DNA of 64,000 nucleotides from Thalassococcus sp. S3 (GCF_004216475.1 NZ_CP022303.1:2604001-2668000); one strand, 5' to 3'. Counted from the first letter of the stretch, positions 26,099 through 35,214 are shown. The notes: generated by a model from the sequence alone, not told the origin. Translations and numbers: made by a program.

Positions 26099-27819
26099 AA
26101 CGCGGTCACCGGATTGGCCAGAAACTCATCCAGGCCACGCCCAGACGGTTCTGGATTGTTGAACATCAACTGCGCCGCGTTGAGCAGCGCAATCACCACG
26201 TCGATCTTCGCAGCCCCTGCAAGCGCCTTGTCGATATACTGGTTCGACCGCACGATCTCGACACGTGCATTGCCGACCGACCACGCGAAGATCGGTTGTG
26301 CGGCGTGCAGCATCAGCTTGGCTTTAAGCCGCAGCGGCAAGGATCGGATGGCCGATTGCAACCGCCAGCCCTGTTGCACCGCCGTAATGAAGGGCTCGAC
26401 AAAGCCGTCCAGCTCCAATTCGGTTTGCAATTCCGGCAGGCCCGCCTTGTCCAGACCGACCGCATATTCCTCCGGCATCTTGCCCGTCGCGGCAACCTGA
26501 GCGACGATCTCCACCACTTCCGCCACATGCTGGAAGGCCTCTTTGCAGAGGGTCAGATCGCCATCCTTCGCGAAGGTCTCCAGCGCCGGCGCGATGGCTT
26601 TGCGGCGTTTCAGGACAGAGGGTTGCGCCCAGGCCTTGCACCACGCGAGATAGCGACCCGTCCCGATCTCTTTGCCCAGCACCACCAGCCCGCAAAGATC
26701 GTCATCGCCGCCGCCATCCACGCCGATGGTGCAGACATAGGAGCGCTCCAGAAGCGTCTCCAAAGTCAGGGTTTCGTCAGCCCCGCCATCCCAATAAAGC
26801 TGCGCAGCCCAGCCATCATCCCCCTGCCCCGTGCCGATCTCCACGTTGAAATGCTGGCTCGCCACCAGCGACAGGGCTTCTTCTCCCTCCTCTTCCGCCG
26901 TGCGCACCTGATCGCGAAGGAACCCGAGATCGACGCTCCGGTTCAGATGCGGGTTCACCAGCGGCCAGGTGTCTTCGTTCTTCCAGCCACCATCCTTCAC
27001 CATGTCGAGCGGCAATTCGTAGATCAGGGCCAGAAGCGGGCGAGCCAGCTTGCCGTCTCGCACCGCCCGCGCCGTCTGTACCTCGCTGCGGAATACGCCC
27101 ACGGGCGGCTTTTTAGATTGCGTCGTGATCTGCAACAGGAAGTGCTTGTTCTGCGGATGCGACAGCGCCCCCCGGATCTCCAGAAAGATGCCTTTGGCTG
27201 CCGGCTTCTTGGCGAAGACATGGGTTTCGTCGATCAGCACCGTGGCGTTCTTCAAGCCGGTGACGATGTCGTCATCCGCCGCCTTGATCATGATCTTTGA
27301 CGGGATCTTCGGGTTCAGGTTGCGGATCGTCCGCGTCGATTCCTGCGGATCGCCGAAGAGCGGCTTGATGCGAGGCGTGCGCTTGATGATCCCGGCAGCC
27401 TGGTCGAAGGCGTTGCGGGCCAGATCAATCGACGGGGCGATGAGAATGAACTGCGCCGCCGGGCTCATGTTGAGGATGCAAGCGGTCACGATGATCGCGG
27501 CCGCGATGGCTGTCTTGCCGTTCTTCTTCGGGATCATCACGAAGAATTCGCGAAGGTAGCGCCGTTTGATCTCGGGGTCGAAGCTGCCGAAGATCACCCG
27601 AACAAGGTCGAACACCCATTCGTCGCAGATCTCGCCGTAGGTCGGGAAGCCATCCAGATCCGGGGCGCGGAGCCCTTTGAAGATCTTGAGCGCCTTCTCC
27701 GCATAGGGATCGTGCAAGGGCAACGCGGGAAAGAGCGAGCGGCCCTCCCGCACCCGATCCTTCCAATCCGGGACCGCCGTTGACCAATCATCAAAGGCGT
27801 CCGGGGCGAGCATGCTCAT
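26095..27819 (-). CDS. Terminase large subunit
   Basis: A 574-residue protein. The ATPase has Walker A MIPKKNGKTAIAAA and Walker B ATVLIDETHVF. The nuclease half has IGVDGGGDDDLCGLVV near residue 370 and later acidic residues, with AQVAATGKMPEEYAVGLDKAG toward the C-terminus. It pumps DNA into the head and cuts it. The ATG follows the TerS stop directly. Confidence 0.95.
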   Translation of the reverse strand: MSMLAPDAFDDWSTAVPDWKDRVREGRSLFPALPLHDPYAEKALKIFKGLRAPDLDGFPTYGEICDEWVFDLVRVIFGSFDPEIKRRYLREFFVMIPKKNGKTAIAAAIIVTACILNMSPAAQFILIAPSIDLARNAFDQAAGIIKRTPRIKPLFGDPQESTRTIRNLNPKIPSKIMIKAADDDIVTGLKNATVLIDETHVFAKKPAAKGIFLEIRGALSHPQNKHFLLQITTQSKKPPVGVFRSEVQTARAVRDGKLARPLLALIYELPLDMVKDGGWKNEDTWPLVNPHLNRSVDLGFLRDQVRTAEEEGEEALSLVASQHFNVEIGTGQGDDGWAAQLYWDGGADETLTLETLLERSYVCTIGVDGGGDDDLCGLVVLGKEIGTGRYLAWCKAWAQPSVLKRRKAIAPALETFAKDGDLTLCKEAFQHVAEVVEIVAQVAATGKMPEEYAVGLDKAGLPELQTELELDGFVEPFITAVQQGWRLQSAIRSLPLRLKAKLMLHAAQPIFAWSVGNARVEIVRSNQYIDKALAGAAKIDVVIALLNAAQLMFNNPEPSGRGLDEFLANPVTAF

Positions 27820-28308
27820 TTAGTGGGTCCACTCCGGGTTCAAGAGATCGTCCTCTTCCAGCGCGGCCGCAGCGGCAGCGGTCAGTTGGGCTTTCTTGCC
27901 CGGCGGGATCGGGGCGGCGCGTTTCTTCTCGGGCTTGCCCTCGCCCGCCGCATCGCGCGCCGCCTGCTTGATGTCCTCTTCGTCCAGGATCACCTTGAGC
28001 GCCCGCATGGCCGAGACATTGCCGGCCGAGACCGCCTCATCGAGTTTGAGCATCAGGCGCGCCCGCTGATCGGCCCGCGCCGCTTCCTTCGCGGCCTCGA
28101 CCTTCACCCGGCCAGAACGAAAATAATGCTTGTTCAACGTGGGCAGTGTGATGCCCAGCTCCTCCGCGATCCGCGCCTTGGTCAGACCCGCGACCAGTAA
28201 CACCCTGACTTTACGACAGGTTTCCGCGTTGGGTGTATGACCGTTCGCACCGGGCTTCCCGAAATTCTCCGGGATCGGGTCGCCAAGAAGGTCAAATTCT
28301 CGTGCCAC
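27820..28308 (-). CDS. Terminase small subunit
   Basis: A 162-residue protein with an N-terminal helix-turn-helix (GLTKARIAEELGITLPTLNKHYF), then a helical oligomerisation region and an acidic C-terminus ending LLNPEWTH, expected to contact TerL. It would recognise the packaging site on phage DNA. Its TAA stop abuts the TerL ATG. Confidence 0.85.
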   Translation of the reverse strand: MAREFDLLGDPIPENFGKPGANGHTPNAETCRKVRVLLVAGLTKARIAEELGITLPTLNKHYFRSGRVKVEAAKEAARADQRARLMLKLDEAVSAGNVSAMRALKVILDEEDIKQAARDAAGEGKPEKKRAAPIPPGKKAQLTAAAAAALEEDDLLNPEWTH

Positions 28309-28405
28309 AGAAAAAATTCTCCGAATGCGATGGCCGCGGGTCTAGAAAGCCAGGCCTTCCTGACTTTCGACCCACCCCCCCGCATGTGATGATTGGATAC
28401 TGGCA

Positions 28406-28753
28406 CTAGGCCAGGCCGCGCCGTTCCAGGCTTTGCTTGTGCGTGTCGTGCCAAGCTTTAGACACGGCGCGCAGATTGCTCTCATCCCAGAACAGGTCGA
28501 GATCGCCCCGATGGGGACGGATGTGGTCTACTACTGCGCTGTTCGGGGCGTTCTTACCGCCCACAAGCCTCGCGCCCGTAATTTGGCAAATCCAGCCGTC
28601 CCGCTTCAGGATCTTCAGCCGAAGGCGCTGCCACCGGGCGGTGTTGATCGGACCTTCCGAACGGCGCATGCCCCTGGCCATGCGATCAGCCGTTCGGCCC
28701 AGCCGGGACGGCATGGAGCCGAGGCGGGGCTTTGCGGTGGACAGACGCGTCAT
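28406..28753 (-). CDS. HNH endonuclease beside the terminase
   Basis: The start taken is ATG 28753, giving 115 residues that open MTRLSTAKPRLGS. The HNH core is near the C-terminus: SAVVDHIRPHRGDLDLFWD, SNLRAVSKAWHDTHKQ. An upstream ATG adds 20 non-family residues. HNH proteins next to TerS are needed for DNA cutting in cos-type packaging in HK97-like phages. It is the first gene of the leftward late operon. Confidence 0.85.
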   Translation of the reverse strand: MTRLSTAKPRLGSMPSRLGRTADRMARGMRRSEGPINTARWQRLRLKILKRDGWICQITGARLVGGKNAPNSAVVDHIRPHRGDLDLFWDESNLRAVSKAWHDTHKQSLERRGLA

Positions 28754-29020
28754 ACAATCTCCCGTGTGTTGAGTGCGGGCCTGCCACCCGCTCGGGCACC
28801 GGGACCGCCGCACACCTCAGTGCCGGGGTCTGTGTCAGGTTCGGGGCCAGGTGCCTTCCCCAATGTGTCCACATTCATTCGCAGTTGAGCGTGCAATCCT
28901 CAAGCTCGGTGATCGCCTTCCGCGCATCACATCGATGGGGGTTAATTGTTGCCAATGGTCTCCGGGCCTGCTTTGCTTAAAGTGAGTTGGTCGGTAATCG
29001 AGGACCGCGAAGGAGCAAAA

Positions 29021-29434
29021 TTGAAGCCGTTTTTCAGATTTGGTTTAGCAGTACTGATTGCCGGCGCTCCGACTGCTTCCGTTTCGTATTGCATTGAACC
29101 ATCCATTTATGCATCGGAACCGTCTTTTTCTGGGCATGAGCCGAGCGCACCATCTAGTTTTCAAAAACCTGACGTTCCGTACTGCCTGTCTTCATACAGC
29201 TACTCTGGAACGCACGCCTGCGAAGAATATGAACTCAACGCCTATTTCGATGAGGTTGAGGAATACGTCGAGGCTCTAGAAGAGTACTACGAGGAGGCGC
29301 TTTCTTTTGCGCGAGAAGCCATTGACTACGCTAACGAAGCGAAGGCCTTTTCGAATGAAATCCAGCAGTTTGCGGATGAAGTCTTAGAATACGCCAAGTG
29401 CGAAGCCGAAGACGTGAGCACCCAGCACGAATAG
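29021..29434 (+). CDS. Secreted helical protein, lone plus-strand moron gene
   Basis: The start is TTG 29021, five bases after a perfect AAGGAG; longer in-frame starts lack such a site. The 137-residue product has a signal peptide (FFRFGLAVLIAGAPTASV), several cysteines (VPYCLSS, THACEEYELNAYF, YAKCE) and a long acidic helix with Tyr/Glu repeats (VEEYVEALEEYYEEAL). Similar small exported proteins with a final YA-x-C-E occur in alphaproteobacteria, from memory. It is on the opposite strand to all neighbours and has its own terminator, the layout of a lysogenic-conversion moron. Confidence 0.65.
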   Translation: MKPFFRFGLAVLIAGAPTASVSYCIEPSIYASEPSFSGHEPSAPSSFQKPDVPYCLSSYSYSGTHACEEYELNAYFDEVEEYVEALEEYYEEALSFAREAIDYANEAKAFSNEIQQFADEVLEYAKCEAEDVSTQHE

Positions 29435-29459
29435 ATTAACGCTACATTTCATTCAGATA

Positions 29460-29498
29460 GCTTGCGGCACCAGAGCAATCCCACGCAAAGCATTTTTT
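29460..29498 (+). terminator. Terminator of the moron gene
   Basis: The arms GCTTGCG and CGCAAAGC (one bulged A) enclose a loop of about 18 bases, followed by ATTTTTTC. It lies 26 bases after the stop of the plus-strand gene. Confidence 0.65.
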
Positions 29499-29646
29499 CA
29501 ATGGTTAACGTGCCACGGCAGCTTAATCCACCATACCAGACATTCTATAAAAGTTCCTGCCTCCTCAACCAACGCGGACTCTGACTGAGTCCCTTGTTAT
29601 AGCAAGGTGAAGTTAGCGTCGCATCATGGCAACCGCCCAAACAAAA

Positions 29647-29671
29647 GCGCCCGACAGTTTCCTGCGGGCGC
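29647..29671 (-). terminator. Terminator of the early leftward operon
   Basis: The arms GCGCCCG (29647-29653) and CGGGCGC (29665-29671) form a perfect seven-base stem with an 11-base loop. On the minus strand it is followed by TTTTGTTTG. It lies 72 bases past the stop of the last early gene. Confidence 0.75.
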
Positions 29672-29742
29672 ATTTAGTGATGATAGGAATAGAAATGAAT
29701 CCGGTGGTCCTAAATGTCAACAACATTTTGTAACACCCACAG

Positions 29743-30516
29743 TCAGATGCCCTGCATACGCCCCAAGGCGGCGCATAGAGCGGCCTTCAAGCTACTTCTG
29801 TTTTTTCCGGTCGCGCGCCAGCCATGCGCCCTGAGAACCTCGCTCAGCGCCCGCTCACGGATGCAGACATCGTCCACCAATCGACGCGCTGTGATCAACT
29901 CTCGACCGATCTGTCGAAGCTGGACCCTACCCACCTTCACGGTACCCTCCATTGCAGGCACCTTGCGCTTTGTGTCTTTCGCCACCCCGTCTCCAATGGC
30001 GTCATGAAACATCGCGAGACGACGGGTGTCGGTTGCGTAGGCCTCCATGAAGTCGGCATTGCCATGACCGCCCGCCTGCAGATCAAAAGCCCTTGAGCAT
30101 CTGATGCCCGCAGACTGGACCCGCTCGTGGAGCGCGCGATAGTCACGCGCCGCACCGACCTGCGCTGTCGTAAACGGTGCCTTTCCACCCCGACGCATCG
30201 CTTGATCTGTCATAGTGTCGAAGATGTCACGGGTCCGACCGGGACAGCCCGACCGGTACGGGACCTCGCGCCATTCAGTTTTGCCGTCTTTCTCATGCCA
30301 ATAGCCCTCGCGGAAAGCGGACAACGCGCCGCGCGCGGGCGCAGGGACAATTTCGTCGCTGCAGGCTTCAGGGTTGGCTGCGCCGTCGCGGATCGCGTTG
30401 AGGCGGGCTTGCTCTTCCTCGCTGTAGCGAAAGATATCCGCCGGTCGATCCCGTTCCGCCTTGATGTCCTCCTGCGCCCATGTGGTTTCCCACGCCTTGG
30501 GTATTCTGGTGCTCAT
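29743..30516 (-). CDS. Last early-operon phage protein, unknown
   Basis: A 257-residue protein with no recognised domain. The middle part (TTAQVGAARDYRALHERVQ) and the C-terminal segment (ELITARRLVDDVCIRERALSEVLRAHGW, then LKAALCAALGRM) look like short DNA-binding-type helices. The last helix pair could be a helix-turn-helix (ALSEVLRAHGWRATG). Position at the end of the replication operon, next to the late operon, would suit a late-gene regulator. That is inference. Confidence 0.65.
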   Translation of the reverse strand: MSTRIPKAWETTWAQEDIKAERDRPADIFRYSEEEQARLNAIRDGAANPEACSDEIVPAPARGALSAFREGYWHEKDGKTEWREVPYRSGCPGRTRDIFDTMTDQAMRRGGKAPFTTAQVGAARDYRALHERVQSAGIRCSRAFDLQAGGHGNADFMEAYATDTRRLAMFHDAIGDGVAKDTKRKVPAMEGTVKVGRVQLRQIGRELITARRLVDDVCIRERALSEVLRAHGWRATGKNRSSLKAALCAALGRMQGI

Positions 30517-30600
30517 TACCTCACCTATTTTCCAGATCTTGTTGTTTCGGAAGAAGGGAAATCAAAAGGTTGATTTCGGGCAGTGACGGACGGGGCCGTC

Positions 30601-30910
30601 GGGGCAGAACGCAGAAGAACGGGGCAGAACCCTACTGCGAACGCTAGGCCGTCAACCTGTTGAGAAATCGCGAATAATGGGAATGGCGGGGCACGCGGGG
30701 CGCATAGGGCAGATCTGCGCCGCTTACACGTAAAAACGCTCCCCCCCACACCCCCCAATTTACGCGCGCGCACGTACCTTGAACTTTTCTGCCCTATGCG
30801 CCCCGAGCGCCCCAAAACATGCGCAAGCCTCCGAAACCATTTCCTTTTTTCGGGCACGTGATCATCGAAGATGCGCCCCAATACGGGGCAGAAGTCGCAA
30901 ATCTGCCCCG
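30601..30910. repeat. GGGGCAGA repeat cluster between helicase and last early gene (candidate origin or operator)
   Basis: This lies within a 460-base stretch with no convincing gene. GGGGCAGA occurs at 30601-30608, 30621-30628 and 30885-30892, and inverted at 30902-30909. The variant GGGCAGA occurs at 30707-30713 and inverted at 30788-30794. The 30884-30892 and 30902-30910 copies form a perfect 9-bp inverted repeat with a nine-base loop. Repeated short motifs next to a primase-helicase pair are what a replication origin looks like. Confidence 0.6.
30696..30805. repeat. 18-bp perfect inverted repeat, 74-bp spacer
   Basis: The left arm 30696-30713 reads CGGGGCGCATAGGGCAGA, and 30788-30805 is its exact reverse complement. 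The similarity extends about 13 further bases outward with two mismatches. The spacer includes a C-run, a G/C alternating stretch and TTACACGTAAA. It belongs to the same motif cluster as the GGGGCAGA repeats. Confidence 0.8.
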
Positions 30911-30976
30911 ATTTTCGAAGAATGGAGGTGTAGGGGTGCGGGGGGTTGGCGGCTTGGTTATGAGCCGCCGGGCGCG

Positions 30977-32839
30977 TCACAGAGGGTATTCCTCAGGATG
31001 TGGCGGCGAGCCAGTGCCTCCGTCCTTCCGCAACATCGGAAGTCCTTTGGCGTCACGCGGGGCCTCGGCAAGGCGATGGCGCATGTCGTCGGTCAGGCGA
31101 ATGCCAGAATAGCCCCAGGTGCCGTTGCGCTTGTGGCGCGTGTAGGATTTGCCTGTGGCTGGATGCTTGTATTTGCCGCTGCGCTCTTTCAGCTTGCGCT
31201 GCAGGTTGCCCGGCTGCCAGGCATGGGCCGTGTTCGCCAGCAGGTAGAGATAGCAGCCATCGACAAGCTCGCGTGCAGGAAGAAAATAGGTGCCACCATC
31301 TATTTCGCAGGCAGATGCAAGGAAGTCGCCAATGGGATCGCTGTCCTTGCGGTACTCCTCCGTCGCTTCAAGCACCTGAGCGGGTTCTTGCAATCCGCCT
31401 TCGAGATAGTCCAGCAGCCCTGCGATCATCCAGTTCAGGATGCCTGACCGCTCCTCTGCGAACAGCGTGTCGCCCAGATCGTTATCGCGTTCGTGTTCCG
31501 GGATCTGGACGTTGAATTCACAAAGCAACGGTCGCCGCCAGATACCGTCATCGGTGCCGCGTATCTCAAGCTTGTGGTTGCCGATGAACAGCATCTTGAA
31601 ATACGGCGTGAAACGCACGAAATCGGCGTGCAGCGCGCGCACCAGCATTTCATCGCCGCCGGTGAGCTCTTTGATTTTCTGCTCCTGCAGCCGCTCCCCT
31701 TCATCCGGCTCATTTGTGAAGGCCGCGCGGGCGCCAATGAGGGGCATCATATCGGGCGTTGCGTCGGACCCTGACTTGCGGTTCTTACCTGTCAGGCTTT
31801 CGATGCGCACCATCGTGGCATAGTCGCCTAACATGCGCCGCATCAGACCGCCCAAGAGGGATTTGCCGTTCGCGCCCGTTCCATAGCAATAAAGAAACTT
31901 TTGAACGGGCAAGGCTGTCATGCTCAACCCGAACCAACGCTGCAAAAAGGCACGCATCTCCAGGTCAGGCTGTACCCGCTCCATGAACGCATCGAATTTC
32001 GGGCATGTCGCATCCGGGTCGTAAGCAACCGGCATCATCTTCGTGATGTATTGCGGACGGTTTCTTCCCTCGATCGACACAAACCGTTCATGCGGCTGCA
32101 GCTTTAGATCGGCCTGCTTTCCCGCGCCATCGTCCCGCATGTCCATTACATTGAATCGGAGAATTCCCGTTTCGGTGTTGACCGTGAGCGGGTCGGCATC
32201 CAGGTCTTCCACATCGCGGTGAAGGCTGGTCACAGCCTCACCCAGCATGTTCTTGATGGCGTTGCTGTTGCCGGCCGATCTCGCGAAGGCCTTGTGGCGC
32301 TGCCGTGTGGACCCGCGCCCCCAAAGCTCAGCGTTCAGCTTGTCCTTTTCGCCCACCAAGTTCTGGCGCTTCTCGACGCGGTCATCATCGGACAACTCAG
32401 CATAGGTTTTGTCGAAATCCCGCAGATCGAGGCGAATAGCCTCGAGCCGATCCACGCGGCGCTGCTCGGCCGAGTTGAGCCGAAGGTGCGGGATCTCCTT
32501 TTCGATCCGTTCATGGATGGTTTGGGCATGCCGGCGGACAGCGATATCATCGGGATCCAGCTTCCAGCGTTTGCCATCCCAGATATGCCAGCCGACGCGC
32601 GGCACGAACATGGCGTCATCGCCGCAGTACAAGGCAAAGCGCTGGCCGTTGCCGGTGTCGTTCAAGGGCAGCTTCGCCCCTTCGATCTCGGGCGGTCCAT
32701 CATCCGGGGTGCGGGGTGGCACCGACCCGCCATCGCCGTTGCCGTTGCCGACGTTGTCGGGAGGCGTCAGACCTTCAGCCGGTGCAACATCCTCTGCCGC
32801 GTCGAACTTGCCCCTGACATTCTCGAGGTTGCTGGTCAT
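30977..32839 (-). CDS. Phage replicative helicase, D5/P4-type primase-helicase C-terminal family
   Basis: A 620-residue protein. Near residue 150 begins the D5-type N-terminal domain (LRLNSAEQRRVDRLEAI), followed by DPLTVNTETGILRFNVMDM and the family block CPKFDAFMERVQPDLEMRAFLQRWFG. The SF3 helicase Walker A is CYGTGANGKSLLGGLMRR, with MLFIGNHKLEIRGTDDGIWRR as the sensor/arginine part. It unwinds phage DNA. It has no primase site of its own; the Toprim primase is encoded just upstream and overlaps it by ATGA. Confidence 0.9.
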   Translation of the reverse strand: MTSNLENVRGKFDAAEDVAPAEGLTPPDNVGNGNGDGGSVPPRTPDDGPPEIEGAKLPLNDTGNGQRFALYCGDDAMFVPRVGWHIWDGKRWKLDPDDIAVRRHAQTIHERIEKEIPHLRLNSAEQRRVDRLEAIRLDLRDFDKTYAELSDDDRVEKRQNLVGEKDKLNAELWGRGSTRQRHKAFARSAGNSNAIKNMLGEAVTSLHRDVEDLDADPLTVNTETGILRFNVMDMRDDGAGKQADLKLQPHERFVSIEGRNRPQYITKMMPVAYDPDATCPKFDAFMERVQPDLEMRAFLQRWFGLSMTALPVQKFLYCYGTGANGKSLLGGLMRRMLGDYATMVRIESLTGKNRKSGSDATPDMMPLIGARAAFTNEPDEGERLQEQKIKELTGGDEMLVRALHADFVRFTPYFKMLFIGNHKLEIRGTDDGIWRRPLLCEFNVQIPEHERDNDLGDTLFAEERSGILNWMIAGLLDYLEGGLQEPAQVLEATEEYRKDSDPIGDFLASACEIDGGTYFLPARELVDGCYLYLLANTAHAWQPGNLQRKLKERSGKYKHPATGKSYTRHKRNGTWGYSGIRLTDDMRHRLAEAPRDAKGLPMLRKDGGTGSPPHPEEYPL

Positions 32840-33957
32840 CCTGACCCCATCAACACATCGTTCAGGTCAAGGCCCCTTCCGGCCTGCACAATTTGCCCCT
32901 TCAAACCCGGACGCAGCGCCATGGCACGGCGCAGCCCGCATTCGAGTTTGGCGCGGGTCATAACCGGATCGCTGTCCCCATCCATGATGAAAATTAGCCG
33001 CTTAACCCAAGACGGCGGAACGAAAGCGTCGGCATCACTCATATCGGGCACGCCCGAATAGCGTTTGCCCTTCACCCTCTGCATCCGGCCGGCCATGTTC
33101 CCCAGATCCACACCCGCCCAATAGGCGGCATTTGCAAACGGCTCCGCCACGAGTCCGGCCAGCGTCGTTTCAATCCCCTCGCCCATGACCAGAATGTCTG
33201 CACCCTGCGGCGTGTGCAGCCGGATAGCACCGGATTTCTTGGAGCCGCGCACCAGTTTCGGGGGCAGGCTCTCGCCCTGCCAGGTAACCTTGGCCTTGCC
33301 GTGGGGTGGCTCAACATCGACCCAGGTCTGGTGTACAGCCGTGAGCTCACCGGCCATGTTCAGGATACCTGCGATCATGCACGGACCACGATGTGCCGTA
33401 ACGAATTGCCCATCAACTTTCTTGACGTAGGGATGATCCACGATGAAGCGCAGAGCGCGCGGGATCTCAGGCAAAAGGAAGGGATCAATGCCCCGCGCCT
33501 CTAGATAGGCGGGCACGACGCCAAGATGACCGAGGCGCGCCGTGCTCCAGATCCGTCGGGCATCCGAAACAGCTTTCCGCCGATAGTAGTCCTGGGCCTG
33601 ACGATCTTTGCGTCTGACCTCTTCTGCGCGTTTTCGACGCCGCTCCAGTTCGGCGACATCAACAACCGCTGGCCGCTCGCCGCAAAGCCAGTCAAGCGCC
33701 TCTTTGAAACCGAGGTTCAGAACGCCGCGCGTGAGCGCGATTTGATCCCCACCGCGCAGGTTGCATTTCCGGCATAGGAACGCGTTGCTGCGCAGGTTGA
33801 TCCCAAACCGATCACGACCTCCGCACAGCGGACAGGGGCCAATCAGCTCATCCGAAGCCGGCTTAAGCCCTGCGATTCCCAAGCGATCGACGAGTTCCGA
33901 CATGGGTATTGCCTTGGCGTCCAGGAGCCGGGGATCATCTTTCATCCGTTCAGGCAA
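32836..33957 (-). CDS. Zinc-binding Toprim DNA primase
   Basis: A 373-residue protein. The CHC2-type zinc finger is at about residues 40-70 (IGPCPLCGGRDRFGINLRSN, FLCRKCNLRGGDQIA), a Lys/Arg-rich helix follows (AELERRRKRAEEVRRKDRQ), and the Toprim-like core has DILVMGEGIETTLAGL near residue 255 and LIFIMDGDSDPVMTRAK near 330. It primes replication together with the helicase. The pair is the phage's own replication module. Confidence 0.9.
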   Translation of the reverse strand: MPERMKDDPRLLDAKAIPMSELVDRLGIAGLKPASDELIGPCPLCGGRDRFGINLRSNAFLCRKCNLRGGDQIALTRGVLNLGFKEALDWLCGERPAVVDVAELERRRKRAEEVRRKDRQAQDYYRRKAVSDARRIWSTARLGHLGVVPAYLEARGIDPFLLPEIPRALRFIVDHPYVKKVDGQFVTAHRGPCMIAGILNMAGELTAVHQTWVDVEPPHGKAKVTWQGESLPPKLVRGSKKSGAIRLHTPQGADILVMGEGIETTLAGLVAEPFANAAYWAGVDLGNMAGRMQRVKGKRYSGVPDMSDADAFVPPSWVKRLIFIMDGDSDPVMTRAKLECGLRRAMALRPGLKGQIVQAGRGLDLNDVLMGSG

Positions 33958-33968
33958 GGCTGACCCCC

Positions 33969-34877
33969 TCAGTGCGTGATGAACACAATCGGCGCGTCAG
34001 ACGCCCAGCAGATGCTGCAATTTCCGCAATGACGTTTGCGCTCGGGCGCGCTGATCGCCTCACGTTGTTCGGGGCAAACGATGGCATCGCCCAAGCGTTT
34101 TTCTTCTGTCGGGAAGTCGATGGTGAACGACCCCCAGCGACCGGTGCGCCCACTCCGGCGGATCATGAAGCGCAAGGGGAACCGGTCGCGCGCATCCACA
34201 ATAGCGGCGCCGATTTCCGTGTTCTCTGGCCAGGCCGTGAAGCCGAACACCGTAAGGTTCGGATGCGCCACCAGAAGTTCGCGCCACAAATCGACGTATC
34301 CGGTACTGTAGAAGTCGCCCAGGATGTGCAGGCGGATCAGCACGAGGGCGTGTTTCGCGCAGGCCTCCGCAACCTCGACCCTGAGCCGGTCTTCGAGCGC
34401 GGGACCATGGACCCAGCGGGTCGAGTGGGGCATTGCGTTGCCGTAGCATGTCCGCCAATGCGCGCACGAAGACGGGCAAGTCGCCCGCTCCTCTAACGTG
34501 AGTGTGAATATGCGTGCGCCCTTGAGACGCCCGACCAACACATCTCCGCCGATCTTGCTGTTGTGCGAGCCGTCCTTAAGGACCGCCTTCCCCTCTTTGA
34601 CCTGCGCGATGCGGCTGGGAAACACCGTGCCGTTCATATCGGCATCAGCGACCACACAGGCCTGCCCTAACGGGATCGGTGTGTCTTTGAAGCGGCGGCG
34701 GTCTCGAATGTGCTGGACCTGAGCGCGCTTTGCCTCTGCCCGCCGGCTGCGCGCCTGCGCGGCCTTGTCCGATGCAGCGGCAACAGGTCCAGACACCCCG
34801 ATTGGCACATGCTTCGTACGGCCTGCAGCCCGCGCGTCGTCGATCAGCCGCCGCTCCTCTGGAGTGATGACGCTCAT
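33969..34877 (-). CDS. Gp88-like Cys-motif protein
   Basis: A 302-residue protein. After a basic, helical N-terminus it has RIFTLTLEERATCPSSCAHW, then RTCYGNAMPHSTRW, the Cys cluster of Gp88-type phage proteins (T-C-P-x-x-C-x-x-W-x-x-C-Y-G-N). The C-terminus has HCGNCSICW, a second Cys-x2-Cys-x2-Cys cluster. The two clusters may hold one metal or Fe-S centre. The family's role is unknown. It lies in the early leftward operon between the regulators and the primase. Confidence 0.75.
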   Translation of the reverse strand: MSVITPEERRLIDDARAAGRTKHVPIGVSGPVAAASDKAAQARSRRAEAKRAQVQHIRDRRRFKDTPIPLGQACVVADADMNGTVFPSRIAQVKEGKAVLKDGSHNSKIGGDVLVGRLKGARIFTLTLEERATCPSSCAHWRTCYGNAMPHSTRWVHGPALEDRLRVEVAEACAKHALVLIRLHILGDFYSTGYVDLWRELLVAHPNLTVFGFTAWPENTEIGAAIVDARDRFPLRFMIRRSGRTGRWGSFTIDFPTEEKRLGDAIVCPEQREAISAPERKRHCGNCSICWASDAPIVFITH

Positions 34878-35086
34878 GACCGACGCTGCAGTTCCGGGAT
34901 GGCCAATCCCAGCTTCACTGCCTCCCGCAGCCGATTGCGAATTCGCTCTGTGCCGTGGCTCTTATTAGAACGACATGGACAGGGTGCCAGCGCCACTTGA
35001 AGCTCAAGCGCATCATCCTTGTGGATTGATATGACGATCATCTCGCCTTCGCGCCTGACTGAACCTCTGGCAGCACCCGTTTGCAT
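34874..35086 (-). CDS. Small early protein, unknown
   Basis: The start is ATG 35086, overlapping the upstream stop as TGATG, giving 70 residues. It has MIVISIHKDDALELQVALA, PCPCRSNKSHGTERIRNRL and a helical end (EAVKLGLAIPELQRRS). No function recognised. It overlaps the Gp88-like start by four bases. Coupling to both neighbours is the main evidence that it is real. Confidence 0.6.
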   Translation of the reverse strand: MQTGAARGSVRREGEMIVISIHKDDALELQVALAPCPCRSNKSHGTERIRNRLREAVKLGLAIPELQRRS

Positions 35087-35214
35087 CACCCACCTCCAAG
35101 ACGGAGGAAAAATTTTTCCGCGCGGCTCAACCATTTACGATGCGCTTTAAGCGCCGCAGCGGCGCGCCATTCGCAGAACCGGGAAGCGATGTAGAGAGAG
35201 ACGCGCCGGATCAT
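35086..35214 (-). CDS. Very small basic early protein
   Basis: From ATG 35214, which overlaps the upstream stop as ATGA, 42 residues with Arg/Lys and Trp (MIRRVSLYIASRF, AHRKWLSRAEKFFLRLGGG). The overlap with both neighbours supports translation. Function unknown. Confidence 0.5.
   Translation of the reverse strand: MIRRVSLYIASRFCEWRAAAALKAHRKWLSRAEKFFLRLGGG

Noticed and set aside
30525..30980. 151-codon minus-strand frame in the motif-rich gap
   Set aside because: The product is low-complexity and Arg/Pro-rich, and it covers the inverted repeats; better read as non-coding control DNA.
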